DNA of 52,663 bases from Anaerolineales bacterium (GCA_016932715.1 JAFGCG010000035.1:1-52663); one strand, 5' to 3'; positions 15,354-24,198 are shown, counted from the first letter of the stretch. Numbers and translations: made by a program. The notes: generated from the letters alone by a model not told the origin.

Positions 15354-16892
15354 ATGAAGATAAAGAATTTCCTTTTTCCGGCATTGCTGGTTGGTACTGG
15401 GCTGGCACTTATTTTTCAAGGATTCGCTAGAACCGCCTCGGCAAAACCGGCAATAAACAACGTATCTTATGATGCCATTGACGCTTATATCGAAAAGCAA
15501 ATGCGAAGTCTGAACATTCCGGGCGTATCATTAGCGATCGTCGAAGGTGATCAAATCGTGCACCTGCGCGGCTTTGGCCACACACAACCCGGTGGAGAAG
15601 CGCCAAAACCTGAAACACCTTTTATCATCGGTTCGCTCTCGAAATCGTTCACCGCCCTGGCCGTGATGCAACTGGTCGAAGCCGGGAAGATCGACCTGGA
15701 TGCGCCTGTCCAACGCTATCTGCCCTGGTTCCGGATAGTCGATCCCCAGGCATCTGCCCAGATGACCGTGCGCCACCTGTTAAATCAAACAAGCGGTTTG
15801 CCCACGTCAGCTGGTGAGATCCAGTTGGCCGATTTCGATGATCGCCCAGACGCTGCCGAACGCCAGGCACGCGCCCTGGTCGCACTCAAGCTTACCCGTC
15901 CAGTCGGATCAGAGTTCGAATACAGCAACGCTAATTACAATCTGTTGGGGCTGATCATCGAGTCCGCCAGTGGTGAATCCTATCCTGACTATATCCAAAC
16001 TCACATTTTCACCCCGTTGGGCATGAGTCATAGCTATACTTCGCATGCCATTGCTAAACAGAATGGTCTCGTGGTTGGGCATCAATACTGGTTCGCCCAT
16101 CCTTTCGCCGTGCCAGATATGCCCGCTCCGCGCGGTTCACTGGCAACCGGTCAGCTCATTTCCAGCGCTGAAGATATGTCTCGTTATATGATCACCATGC
16201 TGAACGGAGGGCGTTACGGAGAGACACAGATTCTCTCGGAAGACGGGATCGCTGAGTTGCATCATGGGGTGGCGGAATTCAGTCAGATGGGTGTTTCGTT
16301 TGGAAAGTATGGGATGGGCTGGTTCGTGGATGAGAGCGGCCCGACCAGGATGCTCTGGCACAGCGGCACGACCCCCGATTTTGGCGCCTTTATGACGCTG
16401 CTGCCGGAGCAAAATAGAGGCATGATCCTGCTGTACAATGCCAATCATCATTGGATGGTCCCTGTCTTGTCAGATTTTGGAAGCGGTGTGGCTGCGTTGT
16501 TAGCTGGTGAACAGCCCGAGCCGATCCCGTTCATAGGCATCTTCCCCTGGCTGCTGCGTGGCCAACTACTCATCCCATTCCTCCAAATTGTTGGCGTTGT
16601 CACAACCCTGCGGCTGTTACGCCGCTGGCGTCTTGATCCGGGGCGCCGCCCGGGCGGTGGGCATTTGTGGAGCCGGCATATCCTGCTCCCGCTGATTCCT
16701 AACCTGTTGATAGCCAGCACCTTGATCCCCATGCTGGGTAAAACGCGCGGCTACCTGATGCTCTACATGCCCGACTATTCGTGGATCGCCTTGCTGTGTG
16801 GCAGCTCTGCCGGGATTTGGATGTTCCTGCGTACCTCCCTGATCCTGCGAGTTCTCCGGAGGCCCGGCAATGTACAACAATTAGTTGTGTGA
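15354..16892 (+). CDS. Membrane-anchored beta-lactamase-fold serine hydrolase
   Basis: A 512-residue protein with an N-terminal signal or anchor (residues about 5-30), a class C beta-lactamase/DD-peptidase-like domain with the SxxK motif SLSK at 94-97, a YSN motif (FEYSNANYN, near residue 187) and an HSGTTP motif replacing the usual KTG region. After residue about 400 come four probable membrane helices. This layout matches the Beta-lactamase (PF00144) family with C-terminal membrane domain; substrates could be peptides or esters. Start at 15354 is chosen for the signal peptide. A relic of a second copy's C-terminus occurs at 18098-18328. Confidence 0.9.
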   Translation: MKIKNFLFPALLVGTGLALIFQGFARTASAKPAINNVSYDAIDAYIEKQMRSLNIPGVSLAIVEGDQIVHLRGFGHTQPGGEAPKPETPFIIGSLSKSFTALAVMQLVEAGKIDLDAPVQRYLPWFRIVDPQASAQMTVRHLLNQTSGLPTSAGEIQLADFDDRPDAAERQARALVALKLTRPVGSEFEYSNANYNLLGLIIESASGESYPDYIQTHIFTPLGMSHSYTSHAIAKQNGLVVGHQYWFAHPFAVPDMPAPRGSLATGQLISSAEDMSRYMITMLNGGRYGETQILSEDGIAELHHGVAEFSQMGVSFGKYGMGWFVDESGPTRMLWHSGTTPDFGAFMTLLPEQNRGMILLYNANHHWMVPVLSDFGSGVAALLAGEQPEPIPFIGIFPWLLRGQLLIPFLQIVGVVTTLRLLRRWRLDPGRRPGGGHLWSRHILLPLIPNLLIASTLIPMLGKTRGYLMLYMPDYSWIALLCGSSAGIWMFLRTSLILRVLRRPGNVQQLVV

Positions 16893-17208
16893 AAATCCAA
16901 CTCGAAGAATCATTAATTGCCTTTAAATTTGGCACCAACCAGGCTGATATTTTCGTTTTCGAGTGGCGATGGTAACGAAAGACTGTTGTTTGATTATCAG
17001 AGCAAGTAAAATGAGATTGTTGTTTTCCGGTGGCGGTGCCTACCAATCCAACATCACCATTGACCCGCCAATAGCGGGATGTGAGCAGTGCATTTTGAGA
17101 AAATTCAGTTCAGGGTTCGCAATGGTCGCAAGTAAAACCTCGGCTGGCAGGTTTTGTAACCGTTGGGTCGCAAAATAGACTAGGCTGCGGACGGTAAAGG
17201 AGCGATTA
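16893..17208. other. Intergenic region before the alpha/beta hydrolase
   Basis: No credible gene is seen. Near its right end GGTCGCAA occurs at 17122 and 17164, 42 bases apart, possibly operator-like copies upstream of the hydrolase. No strong promoter was recognised. Confidence 0.4.
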
Positions 17209-17979
17209 ATGTTTGTACAAGAGAGCGGAACAATCGGCAAACCAACGATCGTATTTCTTCACGGAAATGGAGCGAATTGGAGCATGTGGAAAACTCACAT
17301 GGATCGATTGGATGATTATCATTGTTTAGCGCCTGATTTTCCGGGTTACGGACAGAGTAATGATCAGGAATGGGTCTCAATCACTGAGACCACCAAACAG
17401 ATCGCAGAAATCATTCGTGATCGTGGTTTGAATGGACGGGCGCACATAGTTGGTTTATCTTTGGGAGGAAGTATCACAATATCACTGCTGAGCAAAGCAC
17501 CGGATTTGGTAGATCATGCCATAGTCGATGGTGCGGGTGTTTTGCCGATGATTGGTGTACCATTGATGAAAATAGGTTTTCGGCTGTTGCAGCCGTTTCT
17601 ACACACTGATTTTGTGATAAAAATGATTGCTCGGATGACGAAGATTAGTGAAGATGAATATCCGGGATTTAGGCAGGGGATGCTGTCGATGTCTTCCGCA
17701 TCGTTTACGCGTTCATTCACAGAGGCCATTTCGATGAGGCAACCACCTGGTCTCAACGATGTAACAAATCCGATTTTGTTTGTTTCAGGAGAAAAGGAGC
17801 CCGAGGCGGTCAGACGATCAAATGTAATGTTATCCGATACCATGCCAAATGCCCAAAGCCGCATGATTAGCGGTATGGGGCATGGATGGCTAGCCGAGGC
17901 ACCTGATATACATTATCGGATGGTTCGAGCTTGGTTGAATAACGATTTCTTGCCAGAAGAATTAGTAGAAGTGGTTTAG
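17209..17979 (+). CDS. Alpha/beta hydrolase
   Basis: A 256-residue hydrolase with the oxyanion motif VFLHGNGANWSMW, the nucleophile elbow GLSLGG (serine near residue 85) and a late GMGHGW with the catalytic histidine. The aspartate is probably in the VSGEKEPEA region, where the sequence is unusual. Substrate is unknown. AAAGGAG lies 8 bases before the ATG. It is not tightly linked to neighbours; it may have arrived with the accessory region. Confidence 0.88.
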   Translation: MFVQESGTIGKPTIVFLHGNGANWSMWKTHMDRLDDYHCLAPDFPGYGQSNDQEWVSITETTKQIAEIIRDRGLNGRAHIVGLSLGGSITISLLSKAPDLVDHAIVDGAGVLPMIGVPLMKIGFRLLQPFLHTDFVIKMIARMTKISEDEYPGFRQGMLSMSSASFTRSFTEAISMRQPPGLNDVTNPILFVSGEKEPEAVRRSNVMLSDTMPNAQSRMISGMGHGWLAEAPDIHYRMVRAWLNNDFLPEELVEVV

Positions 17980-18011
17980 ATAGTGTCTGGGAGCAGCCTA
18001 ACCCCAGTTAT

Positions 18012-18042
18012 TATGAAACAGCTCGGTTCTAACTGTTTCATA
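18012..18042 (+). terminator. Inverted repeat after the alpha/beta hydrolase
   Basis: A perfect 10-bp stem (18012-18021 with 18033-18042) lies 32 bases after the stop codon. There is no T tract, so it may act as a weak terminator or a 3' protective hairpin. Confidence 0.45.
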
Positions 18043-18097
18043 TAGGAGAAAGGAGGGCGGGCCTTCCTCTGGAGTGTAGCTGATCGGGGCTACGCCC

Positions 18098-18328
18098 TAG
18101 CAGTTGGTGTAAGTGGGGCTGTATATCCTGCTCCCGCTGGTTCCCAAACTGTTGGTAGCCCTCACCCTGATCCCTCTGCTGGGCAAAACGCGCGGTTACC
18201 TGATGCACTACATGCCCAACTATTCGTGGATCGCCATCATCTGTGACAGCTTCGCCGGATTATGGGCATTCCTGCACACCGGTTTAATCCTTCGGACCTT
18301 TCGAAAACTATCGTTGTCAATCGACTGA
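18098..18328 (+). pseudogene. C-terminal relic of the beta-lactamase-fold hydrolase gene
   Basis: The reading frame here encodes LLPLVPKLLVALTLIPLLGK followed by a close match to the last 60 residues of the hydrolase at 15354-16892 (TRGYLM.YMP.YSWIA core). DNA similarity begins near 18098 in the region matching the Gly-rich linker and stops near the end. The catalytic domain is absent, so this is a remnant of a second copy or a partial duplication. The 71-residue open frame from 18113 is unlikely to be a functional gene. Confidence 0.8.
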
Positions 18329-18464
18329 CTTCGGCAACAAAGTTCGGTTCAGTGACGAAAGAGACCTGGCGACATGAGACTTGTGAGATTTCCGCCATGC
18401 CAATCCCCCTGCTGGAGCACATGAGTATAATCGTTTTCAAAATCCATTGAAGTGAAGTGACAAC

Positions 18465-19031
18465 ATGAAAATTCTTACATTATGTGGAAGTCCGAGGAGA
18501 AAAGGAAACACGTCGACGGTGTTATCGGCTTTTGAGCAGTTAGCCAGTAAAAACAACTCTCTGGAGCGAGTAGATATCGTTGCTCAGAACATTAAAGGAT
18601 GTATAGGCTGCGATAACTGCCAAAAAAATAAGCGCCATCCAGCCTGTATTCAAAAAGATGATCTGAACAATCTGCTTCAAAAGATCATTACAGCCGATTT
18701 AGTAGTGTATGCGGCTCCCGTTTATGTCTGGGATTTCCCCGCGCAAATGAAAGCGGTGATCGATAGACATTATTGTCTTTTAAAATGGAAGGGCGGTAAA
18801 GAAAGCTCTCTTGTCGAGAACAAAAAGACAATGTTGTTGGTGACCTGCGGAGGCGATGCAGAAAATAACGCTGATCTAATCCGGTTGATCTTTGAAAGAG
18901 AAATGAAGTATTTGCACTGTCAAGTTATAGACGAATTTGTCGTTCCGAACTGTACATTGCCATCGAAGCTGAGTTCGATTAAGGATGAAATGGCGACTAA
19001 GATGAATGAGGCTGTCGTAAACATATCATAA
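18465..19031 (+). CDS. Iron-sulfur flavoprotein / NADPH-dependent FMN reductase family
   Basis: A 188-residue flavodoxin-fold protein. It begins MKILTLCGSPRRKGNTSTVL, the FMN phosphate-binding loop of this family, followed by a cysteine cluster GCIGCDNCQKN typical of archaeal-type iron-sulfur flavoproteins, and AAPVYVWDFPAQMKAVIDR. It probably transfers electrons through FMN; an Fe4S4 cluster is possible. It is more AT-rich than the module genes. Its last 35 bases overlap the 3' end of the oppositely oriented gene at 18997. Confidence 0.9.
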   Translation: MKILTLCGSPRRKGNTSTVLSAFEQLASKNNSLERVDIVAQNIKGCIGCDNCQKNKRHPACIQKDDLNNLLQKIITADLVVYAAPVYVWDFPAQMKAVIDRHYCLLKWKGGKESSLVENKKTMLLVTCGGDAENNADLIRLIFEREMKYLHCQVIDEFVVPNCTLPSKLSSIKDEMATKMNEAVVNIS

Positions 19032-19437
19032 GAGAATGAGCCATAAAGCTGTAAAAGTACACCTCACGCAACATGCGCCGCCGGGTTGGGATTCGCCCGC
19101 CTGAAAAGACCAGACGCCATCCTCGATGATGGCTGAAACGGAAAGAGATGCGCGCTGTATAGATTGCGCCTGCCACCACCAGAATAATCTGGCTGGCGTC
19201 TTCGATGACGCGAACAACACGCACCCAGCCAGGTAACATCAGCCAGGCTTTATGATCATGAGCGCTTCCTGTATGGAACTCACGGGAGCACAGATCGACA
19301 ATGACTGCGCTGTTGTCTGAAAAACGCAGGCGGAGTGTCTGGTTCTCCTCATCGAGGAAGAGCGCATTCACTTCACGCCCTTCGATCACAGATGCAAGAG
19401 CAGGCTTTCGCCGCGGACGGCTGAAGGGCCACATCAT
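18997..19437 (-). CDS. Hypothetical protein, last gene of the clamp/RadC cassette
   Basis: A 146-residue product beginning MMWPFSRPRRKPALASVIEG. A DUF2442-like appearance is suggested by EGREVNALFLDEENQTLRLR, which recalls small domains with paired strands, but I do not assign a family. It starts with an ATGA overlap at the stop of the preceding gene (19434-19437), so the two are translationally coupled. Its last ~16 residues run into the opposite flavoprotein gene, which may mean the 3' end is not original and marks the edge of the inserted cassette. Confidence 0.6.
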   Translation of the reverse strand: MMWPFSRPRRKPALASVIEGREVNALFLDEENQTLRLRFSDNSAVIVDLCSREFHTGSAHDHKAWLMLPGWVRVVRVIEDASQIILVVAGAIYTARISFRFSHHRGWRLVFSGGRIPTRRRMLREVYFYSFMAHSLMICLRQPHSS

Positions 19438-19850
19438 GCCTCCGCGTTTCGACCAGGCTCAACGCGAACTTTCCGGATGGCTGCTTTGATCCTCCGCTCG
19501 ATCTGGCGGAGCCTCTTACGAAGCATGGTCAATGGATTAATATCGAGAACCACCGCGCGTTCAAGCGCAATGTCGATATCCTTTCGCAATCCACACTCAA
19601 AGTTTGCCGAGTGCGCGTCCATGTCCAGGGTCTCGGAAAGCAGGGTCCAATCATCATCCCTGAAAACCACCGCCACCTTTTTACCCTTACAGATGTTAAT
19701 GGTGATCTCAATACTCTGGCGCGTTTCCCTGATAAATTCCAGGAGAGACACAGCGGAACGAAGTGGGATAAAAGAGGGAATCTTGTAGACCTTTTGCACA
19801 CGGACTGCATCAAGCGTTTCGTCGCAAGGTGAATCAGGTAATATAGTCAT
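19434..19850 (-). CDS. Hypothetical protein of the clamp/RadC cassette
   Basis: A 138-residue protein of unknown family. The middle contains alternating hydrophobic strands (IEITINICKGKKVAVVFRDD) and the C-terminus is a basic helix (LRKRLRQIERRIKAAIRK) that could bind nucleic acid. Its start carries the motif GAGGTATGCC before the ATG, nearly the same as those in front of radC and the clamp gene, linking the three. It overlaps the next gene by four bases. Confidence 0.65.
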   Translation of the reverse strand: MTILPDSPCDETLDAVRVQKVYKIPSFIPLRSAVSLLEFIRETRQSIEITINICKGKKVAVVFRDDDWTLLSETLDMDAHSANFECGLRKDIDIALERAVVLDINPLTMLRKRLRQIERRIKAAIRKVRVEPGRNAEA

Positions 19851-19886
19851 AGGGCATACCTCGTAGTGATATGTGATCGTCAGCGA

Positions 19887-20579
19887 TCAGGCAAATGCAA
19901 GACCACGCTCCTTCAAAGATGCATAGCAACCACCGCGACCAATCACGATATGATCCTGGACCGCAATCTCCATCAGGTTCCCAACTTGTATTGCTGCACG
20001 AGTTACAGCCACATCTTCGGGAGAGGGCGTTGGATCGTTACTGGGGTGATTGTGTGCCAGGATGATCATAGGCACATTACGCTGGATGGCGGGTCTAAAA
20101 ACTTCCGAGAGCCGGACTTGCGCCTTATTCACTGCTCCCACATAGACCTCAGCCACACCTACGGAGCGCAACCTGCTGTCCAGCAGGATCACGCGGAGGT
20201 GTTCCTGATCGAACGTTTCCATTTCTCGCAACAATGCGTACGCATCCGCCGGAGAATTGATATGCGGCATCTCTGCAGCAGGGCGATTGAACATCATTCC
20301 CAGCGCAAGTGATGCTTTGATGCGCGCAGCCAGTCGTTTTCCAATTCCGTCCACCTTGCAGAGTTGTTCCGGACACGCGTTGAAAAGCCTGTGAATATCT
20401 CCCTCAAAGTGAGACAGTAGACTTCCAGCAAGTTCGATCTGATGCGGTCCACCGATAATGGCGGCAAGCAGCTCCATCGTATTGCATGCTGAAGGGTTGG
20501 TCGAGACGCGGTATACAGGTTGATCGTGCAATGCCAGGTTTTTGACCAGTGGGATTTCTGATTTAATAAGTGAAGTCAT
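19887..20579 (-). CDS. RadC-family JAB/MPN domain protein
   Basis: A 230-residue RadC homologue: an N-terminal helix-hairpin-helix-like part (CKVDGIGKRLAARIKASLAL) and a C-terminal JAB domain with LAHNHPSNDPTPSPED, where the two histidines and the aspartate are the expected zinc ligands; the usual HPSGD reads HPSND. Despite the name, repair function is unproven, and RadC homologues are common on plasmids and integrated elements. GAGGTATGTC precedes the ATG. It lies between the clamp homologue and the 138-residue gene, same strand, in an accessory cassette. Confidence 0.9.
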   Translation of the reverse strand: MTSLIKSEIPLVKNLALHDQPVYRVSTNPSACNTMELLAAIIGGPHQIELAGSLLSHFEGDIHRLFNACPEQLCKVDGIGKRLAARIKASLALGMMFNRPAAEMPHINSPADAYALLREMETFDQEHLRVILLDSRLRSVGVAEVYVGAVNKAQVRLSEVFRPAIQRNVPMIILAHNHPSNDPTPSPEDVAVTRAAIQVGNLMEIAVQDHIVIGRGGCYASLKERGLAFA

Positions 20580-20654
20580 TTGACATACCTCAAAGTGTGA
20601 TAATAAAAAACTCCTCCCCCATTTCTGTGGTCAGGAATGGGCAGAGGGTTCTTT

Positions 20655-20705
20655 TGGAAAAAGTGGAGAGGCGTCCTTCGTCTTCGCTCAAGATGGCGCC
20701 TCTCC
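20655..20705 (-). terminator. Terminator after the sliding-clamp gene
   Basis: On the minus strand a 9-bp G+C-rich stem (20705-20697 with 20673-20665) is followed by ACTTTTTCC. It begins 7 bases past the clamp stop codon. It suggests that radC has its own promoter or relies on read-through. Confidence 0.75.
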
Positions 20706-20711
20706 AGTTGG

Positions 20712-21845
20712 TTAGATCAGAGTGGGTTGCAGCTTTGCGAAGGGGCTTGTCTTCAGATCATTGACCAGCGGCATGGCGATGACGGAAGCTGCACTTTCGA
20801 TCAGCATAGGCGCGTGGCTTTCAGGCGGAAAGTTCAACGTAACACGACCATTTGCCGCACATGCTTTTAGCACATCTCTCAGCATGGACTCGTTGTAGTG
20901 CATCACGGCACTTTGTCTTTTTGTCTCCACGGCAATCGAGTCTATGGATTTGTTTTCCTGCTTTTCACCGCTCACTGCCATCATCCACAGATGACCATTG
21001 ACGACCTGCATGTATATGTGCCCGTCAATAGCTTTTGCACGCTTGAGAAACGTATCGAATGCGCGGGTTTCGATCTCGACCGTGACCTCTTTTCGGCAAC
21101 CATCAATGATGGGCTGGTAATTCACGAAGGCGTCATGGATGCGCGGGACCTGGAAATTGATGGTTGCGTTTCCGCGTTCAACCGACAGGACAATACAGCT
21201 ATCGCGAAAGGCGATCGCGATATCCTCATCCTCTTCAGGTTTGATCGCACGCCTGGCGCTGTTCAATGCAGCAGCGGAATACACCCCATCCTTAACCTTG
21301 AGTTTCCTAGCTTCAATCGATTTGAAGGCAAGGATGAAACCATCCGCGGCCGCCACCTTCAATCCCCCGGTTTCTGCAGCCAGGAAAATCCCGTTCAGTG
21401 TCGGACGTGTTTCATCCGTACTTGCTGCCTCGGTCATTAGTGAAAGCAGGGCAAGATCCTTGCCCTTGATGGTTGACGATTTGCGATCAACGCTGACCGC
21501 TTCAACTGCTTCAAGTGGGAAGCCCAGCTGTTCGCGGCGGAGTTCGCTCGTCGAACCGGGGGACTTGAGCATCAAGCCGGTTTCGGTAAAGCTTATGTCG
21601 ATTGATCCTTCATGAATAGCCTTCACTAACTCGTACAATGTGGGGCCATTTATGAATATCCAGTCATGATCCGGTGCTTTTTTGCACGGCACGCGCGCAA
21701 GTGCACTGCCATGCTCGACCCTGTGTATGAACAGTTCGAGCATCTTGTCCTTCACGCGGATGCCCATGCTCAAACAGCCTGTCATGTAGGGAGACAGGAC
21801 AGACAATACCTCTGCCAGTTCTGATTGTTCGATTTTTATGGTCAT
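20712..21845 (-). CDS. DNA polymerase III beta-subunit (sliding clamp) homologue, accessory copy
   Basis: A 377-residue protein with the three-domain clamp layout. Family features include TRPTLNGIFLAAETGGLKVAA with DGFIL in domain 2 and a C-terminal IESAASVIAMPLVNDL, matching the family's conserved MPL end region but with extra residues after it. It is diverged, and it is clustered with radC rather than dnaA/gyrB, so it is probably an element-borne clamp, not the chromosomal dnaN. Such clamps may help an element replicate or recruit repair enzymes. ATG 21845 is chosen for GGAGGT seven bases upstream; the frame extends to 21899 without a site. Confidence 0.85.
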   Translation of the reverse strand: MTIKIEQSELAEVLSVLSPYMTGCLSMGIRVKDKMLELFIHRVEHGSALARVPCKKAPDHDWIFINGPTLYELVKAIHEGSIDISFTETGLMLKSPGSTSELRREQLGFPLEAVEAVSVDRKSSTIKGKDLALLSLMTEAASTDETRPTLNGIFLAAETGGLKVAAADGFILAFKSIEARKLKVKDGVYSAAALNSARRAIKPEEDEDIAIAFRDSCIVLSVERGNATINFQVPRIHDAFVNYQPIIDGCRKEVTVEIETRAFDTFLKRAKAIDGHIYMQVVNGHLWMMAVSGEKQENKSIDSIAVETKRQSAVMHYNESMLRDVLKACAANGRVTLNFPPESHAPMLIESAASVIAMPLVNDLKTSPFAKLQPTLI

Positions 21846-22432
21846 AACATACCTCCATGATTTAGCGGTAAAAACAAACAGACCGCTTCGCCTGTCCACC
21901 TGGAAAGAGGAAGATGGGCACGCGAAACGGACGATTTTTGCAGTTTGACAGTCTGCTTTGTATTGCAGTGAGCTTCCTTAATGGGTCATGCGAGCCGCTT
22001 TCCTCTGGGAGTGACAGAAACCATTCTCGAAAATTGGCTAATCGGTGGAATGGGATATCTTACGCTGCCCGGCCTGTTCAAATCTACTGATTCGATGAGA
22101 CTGGCTCTGTCCTACTCCCGGGGCTTCTTTTCTCCAATGGTTAAATCACCCGCTTGTTACTCATTTTTTGGACACGAACTAGTTAATGTGACATTTGTCA
22201 CTTGTATGTGTGATTGAAAATTTTCATAATGGTTTTGTTGAAATAGAGGCAGGCAATTTACTTCGAAGTGGGAACGTCATCGCAACCCCAAACGTAGTAG
22301 AAAAGTGTATTCGGGGCCCAGGGTTTGGTATTCTTTTTACAGGAATATGTTAGCCTGTTTTGATCAAAGAAGACGTGCCGCGACTATAAAAGTAATCTCT
22401 CAATAGTATGTCTGGATAATTCCATTGCGACA
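21846..22432. other. Intergenic region between divergent accessory genes
   Basis: About 590 bases without a convincing gene. A 78-residue frame at 21981-22217 (+) has no ribosome-binding site and no recognisable product. The region should hold the promoter of the leftward clamp cassette and of the rightward 22439 gene, but no consensus promoter is obvious. It is AT-rich toward its right end. Confidence 0.4.
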
Positions 22433-22438
22433 TTGGAA

Positions 22439-23464
22439 ATGACCAAAACATCGATTTCCCCATCACAACGCAAATCTTCCTTCAGGTTGATTTTTTTCAT
22501 CCTCTTATTGAGCTTGCCAATATTGCTTTATTACGGCTATTGTTGGGGCTGGTGGGCACGACAAAGTTTATTGTTACAGTATCTTTTTCAGTGCAGTTGC
22601 CCGGCTGCCAGTGAAGAGGCACGTTATCCGGATGAAGTGGATGTGATCGTATCTGCCTGCAAATATAGCAGCTCAATTCTATCGCCCAGTGGACGTTTGT
22701 TGTATGTACGGGAAAAGAGATCTCCACCAGATGCCACTTATTTGTTGAATTTGCAGACGGGCGAGAAAAGACAATTTGTTCTTCCCGAGGGGTCAAACTA
22801 TTTTTTAACAGACGAATTCATTTTTCACTCGTATTATGGAGCCGATGAATATATTTTAGATATAGAGACTGCAAGGCAATATCCTGTACGCGGGTTCGGG
22901 AGTGTTCGTTCAGATGCATTTATAAATGGTGAATTAAACCTTATGGTACTTGCTGAAGAACTACGAGACATGGACGATAACTTTTTAATTGATGATGACA
23001 TGATTGTTGCATTAACAATAGACTTTTCTGGCAATCCAGAACGCAGTTTTAGCGTCCTTCGAGGAGATTTTCCGGGGCGCACTGCAAATCGAGCGGAAAG
23101 TTTTCTACAACAAAATGAAATTAAATTTCACTATGTCCAAGATGCTTTTCCCAATGAAGTACTATCCTCAGATGGCAGATTCATAGCGCGCCATGAGGGA
23201 ATCTATCTGGTGGAGACAAATCAAAGGATCGTCGAAGGCTATTCAGCCAGTGGACTTTATCGTTCGTACAGTGGGAAATATTTTTCAGTACGAGGCTGGA
23301 TTAACAATAACACTGGAGTGCTCTACTCCCCATTTTTCGAACCTTGCATACTTGAGACAGGCTTTTTCATTTCTGAGTATCCCGGATGTTTTATCCGAGT
23401 ACCGCAACCACTCCTGAAACTCAAAGTGCCAAAGGAATATTTGTTGCCAACAAAGAAACCTTGA
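22439..23464 (+). CDS. Membrane-anchored extracytoplasmic protein, unknown
   Basis: A 341-residue protein (two more residues if TTG 22433 is used). An N-terminal helix (LIFFILLLSLPILLYYGYC) anchors or exports it. The rest has repeated short strands such as ILSPSGRLLYVREK, ATYLLNLQTGEKRQF and VLSSDGRFIARHEGIYLVE, which look like degenerate beta-propeller blades. No family is recognised. It is AT-rich (visibly below the flanking modules) and isolated, consistent with acquired DNA. Confidence 0.75.
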   Translation: MTKTSISPSQRKSSFRLIFFILLLSLPILLYYGYCWGWWARQSLLLQYLFQCSCPAASEEARYPDEVDVIVSACKYSSSILSPSGRLLYVREKRSPPDATYLLNLQTGEKRQFVLPEGSNYFLTDEFIFHSYYGADEYILDIETARQYPVRGFGSVRSDAFINGELNLMVLAEELRDMDDNFLIDDDMIVALTIDFSGNPERSFSVLRGDFPGRTANRAESFLQQNEIKFHYVQDAFPNEVLSSDGRFIARHEGIYLVETNQRIVEGYSASGLYRSYSGKYFSVRGWINNNTGVLYSPFFEPCILETGFFISEYPGCFIRVPQPLLKLKVPKEYLLPTKKP

Positions 23465-23749
23465 TGTGTGGATAATCCAAAAAGAGTTAGCATGCTTGTA
23501 GCTTGTCTTTTACCATTAAATGTCTCAAGTCTAGCTTTAATTCAAGCAGTTGTTGGAGGTTTTTATGGGCTGACAATATATAATTTTCACATGGCTTGCG
23601 ATCTTTGCGCAAATGTTCGCTTGGCAGTTTTCATTTCTCCAGATGAAACTTCAACGAGAAACATGGTGGTTTGGTCTCCTTGATCAGAGCCAAGTAAACC
23701 ATGTTCAAGCCTTTTCACGAACTGCTGACAATAGATTAGGAGGACTAAC
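23465..23749. other. AT-rich spacer, no supported gene
   Basis: A 71-residue GTG-started frame (23468-23683, +) is open but has odd composition and no ribosome-binding site. I see no terminator or promoter that I trust. Confidence 0.35.
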
Positions 23750-24079
23750 ATGTACAATATCGTTTCGCCACTCCATAGTGGATGGATAGTTAAATGGCTT
23801 AAACAATCCTTAAATAAATATCATTTTCTCAATATCTTTGTTGTTCTGGCAATGTTAATTCCTACCTCTGATGCAACTTCCCCACAAACTAGCCTGCTAG
23901 AAGTCAGCCTGACATCCGAGGCGGTCACTTCGCCGTCAACTATTTGGAGACGGCATCCAGGCGCAGTTCCACCTCACGATCCAATTGCTGTTTTTTCAGC
24001 CAGGACCGTACAGAAAGAATCACGAGCGCGAGGACAATGGAAGCTACTGCGAACAACATGTGAGCACCTCTCGGTTTAG
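23750..24079 (+). CDS. Possible truncated secreted-protein gene
   Basis: A perfect AGGAGG stands 6 bases before the ATG. The first ~45 residues look like a signal sequence (NKYHFLNIFVVLAMLIPTS). After about residue 60 the composition changes to Arg/Pro-rich sequence that overlaps the opposite 39-residue gene, so the real protein probably breaks off near 23940. I interpret it as the 5' remnant of a secreted protein, with low certainty. Confidence 0.35.
   Translation: MYNIVSPLHSGWIVKWLKQSLNKYHFLNIFVVLAMLIPTSDATSPQTSLLEVSLTSEAVTSPSTIWRRHPGAVPPHDPIAVFSARTVQKESRARGQWKLLRTTCEHLSV
23940..24059 (-). CDS. 39-residue single-span membrane microprotein
   Basis: GAGAGGTG lies at a proper distance before the ATG at 24059. 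The product has one hydrophobic helix (MLFAVASIVLALVILSV) followed by a charged amphipathic tail (RSWLKKQQLDREVELRLDAV). This pattern is common in small regulatory membrane proteins and type I toxins, but no partner is identified. Its reading frame overlaps the doubtful opposite frame at 23750-24079 and is the better supported of the two. Confidence 0.55.
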   Translation of the reverse strand: MLFAVASIVLALVILSVRSWLKKQQLDREVELRLDAVSK

Positions 24080-24117
24080 AATCGGGCGGGTGGCCCGGGC
24101 AGGCGGATCGTTTGATC

Positions 24118-24198
24118 TACCTCCCTGTGAGAAAGCATTAAATTAGCCATGCTTTTCCATAGGGAGGCAGCGAACATCTCTGCTCGCTGCCTGTTGAG
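24118..24198. repeat. Structured intergenic segment with two inverted repeats
   Basis: CCTCCCT and AAAGCAT near 24120-24140 pair with ATGCTTT and AGGGAGG near 24148-24167. A second hairpin follows at once, AGGCAGCGA pairing with TCGCTGCCT about ten bases later. The segment lies between the leftward microprotein and the rightward gene at 24246 and might be a terminator/leader or a small RNA. Confidence 0.4.

Noticed and set aside
16963-17178. A 71-residue frame before the alpha/beta hydrolase
   Set aside because: No ribosome site and no recognisable sequence; treated as spacer.
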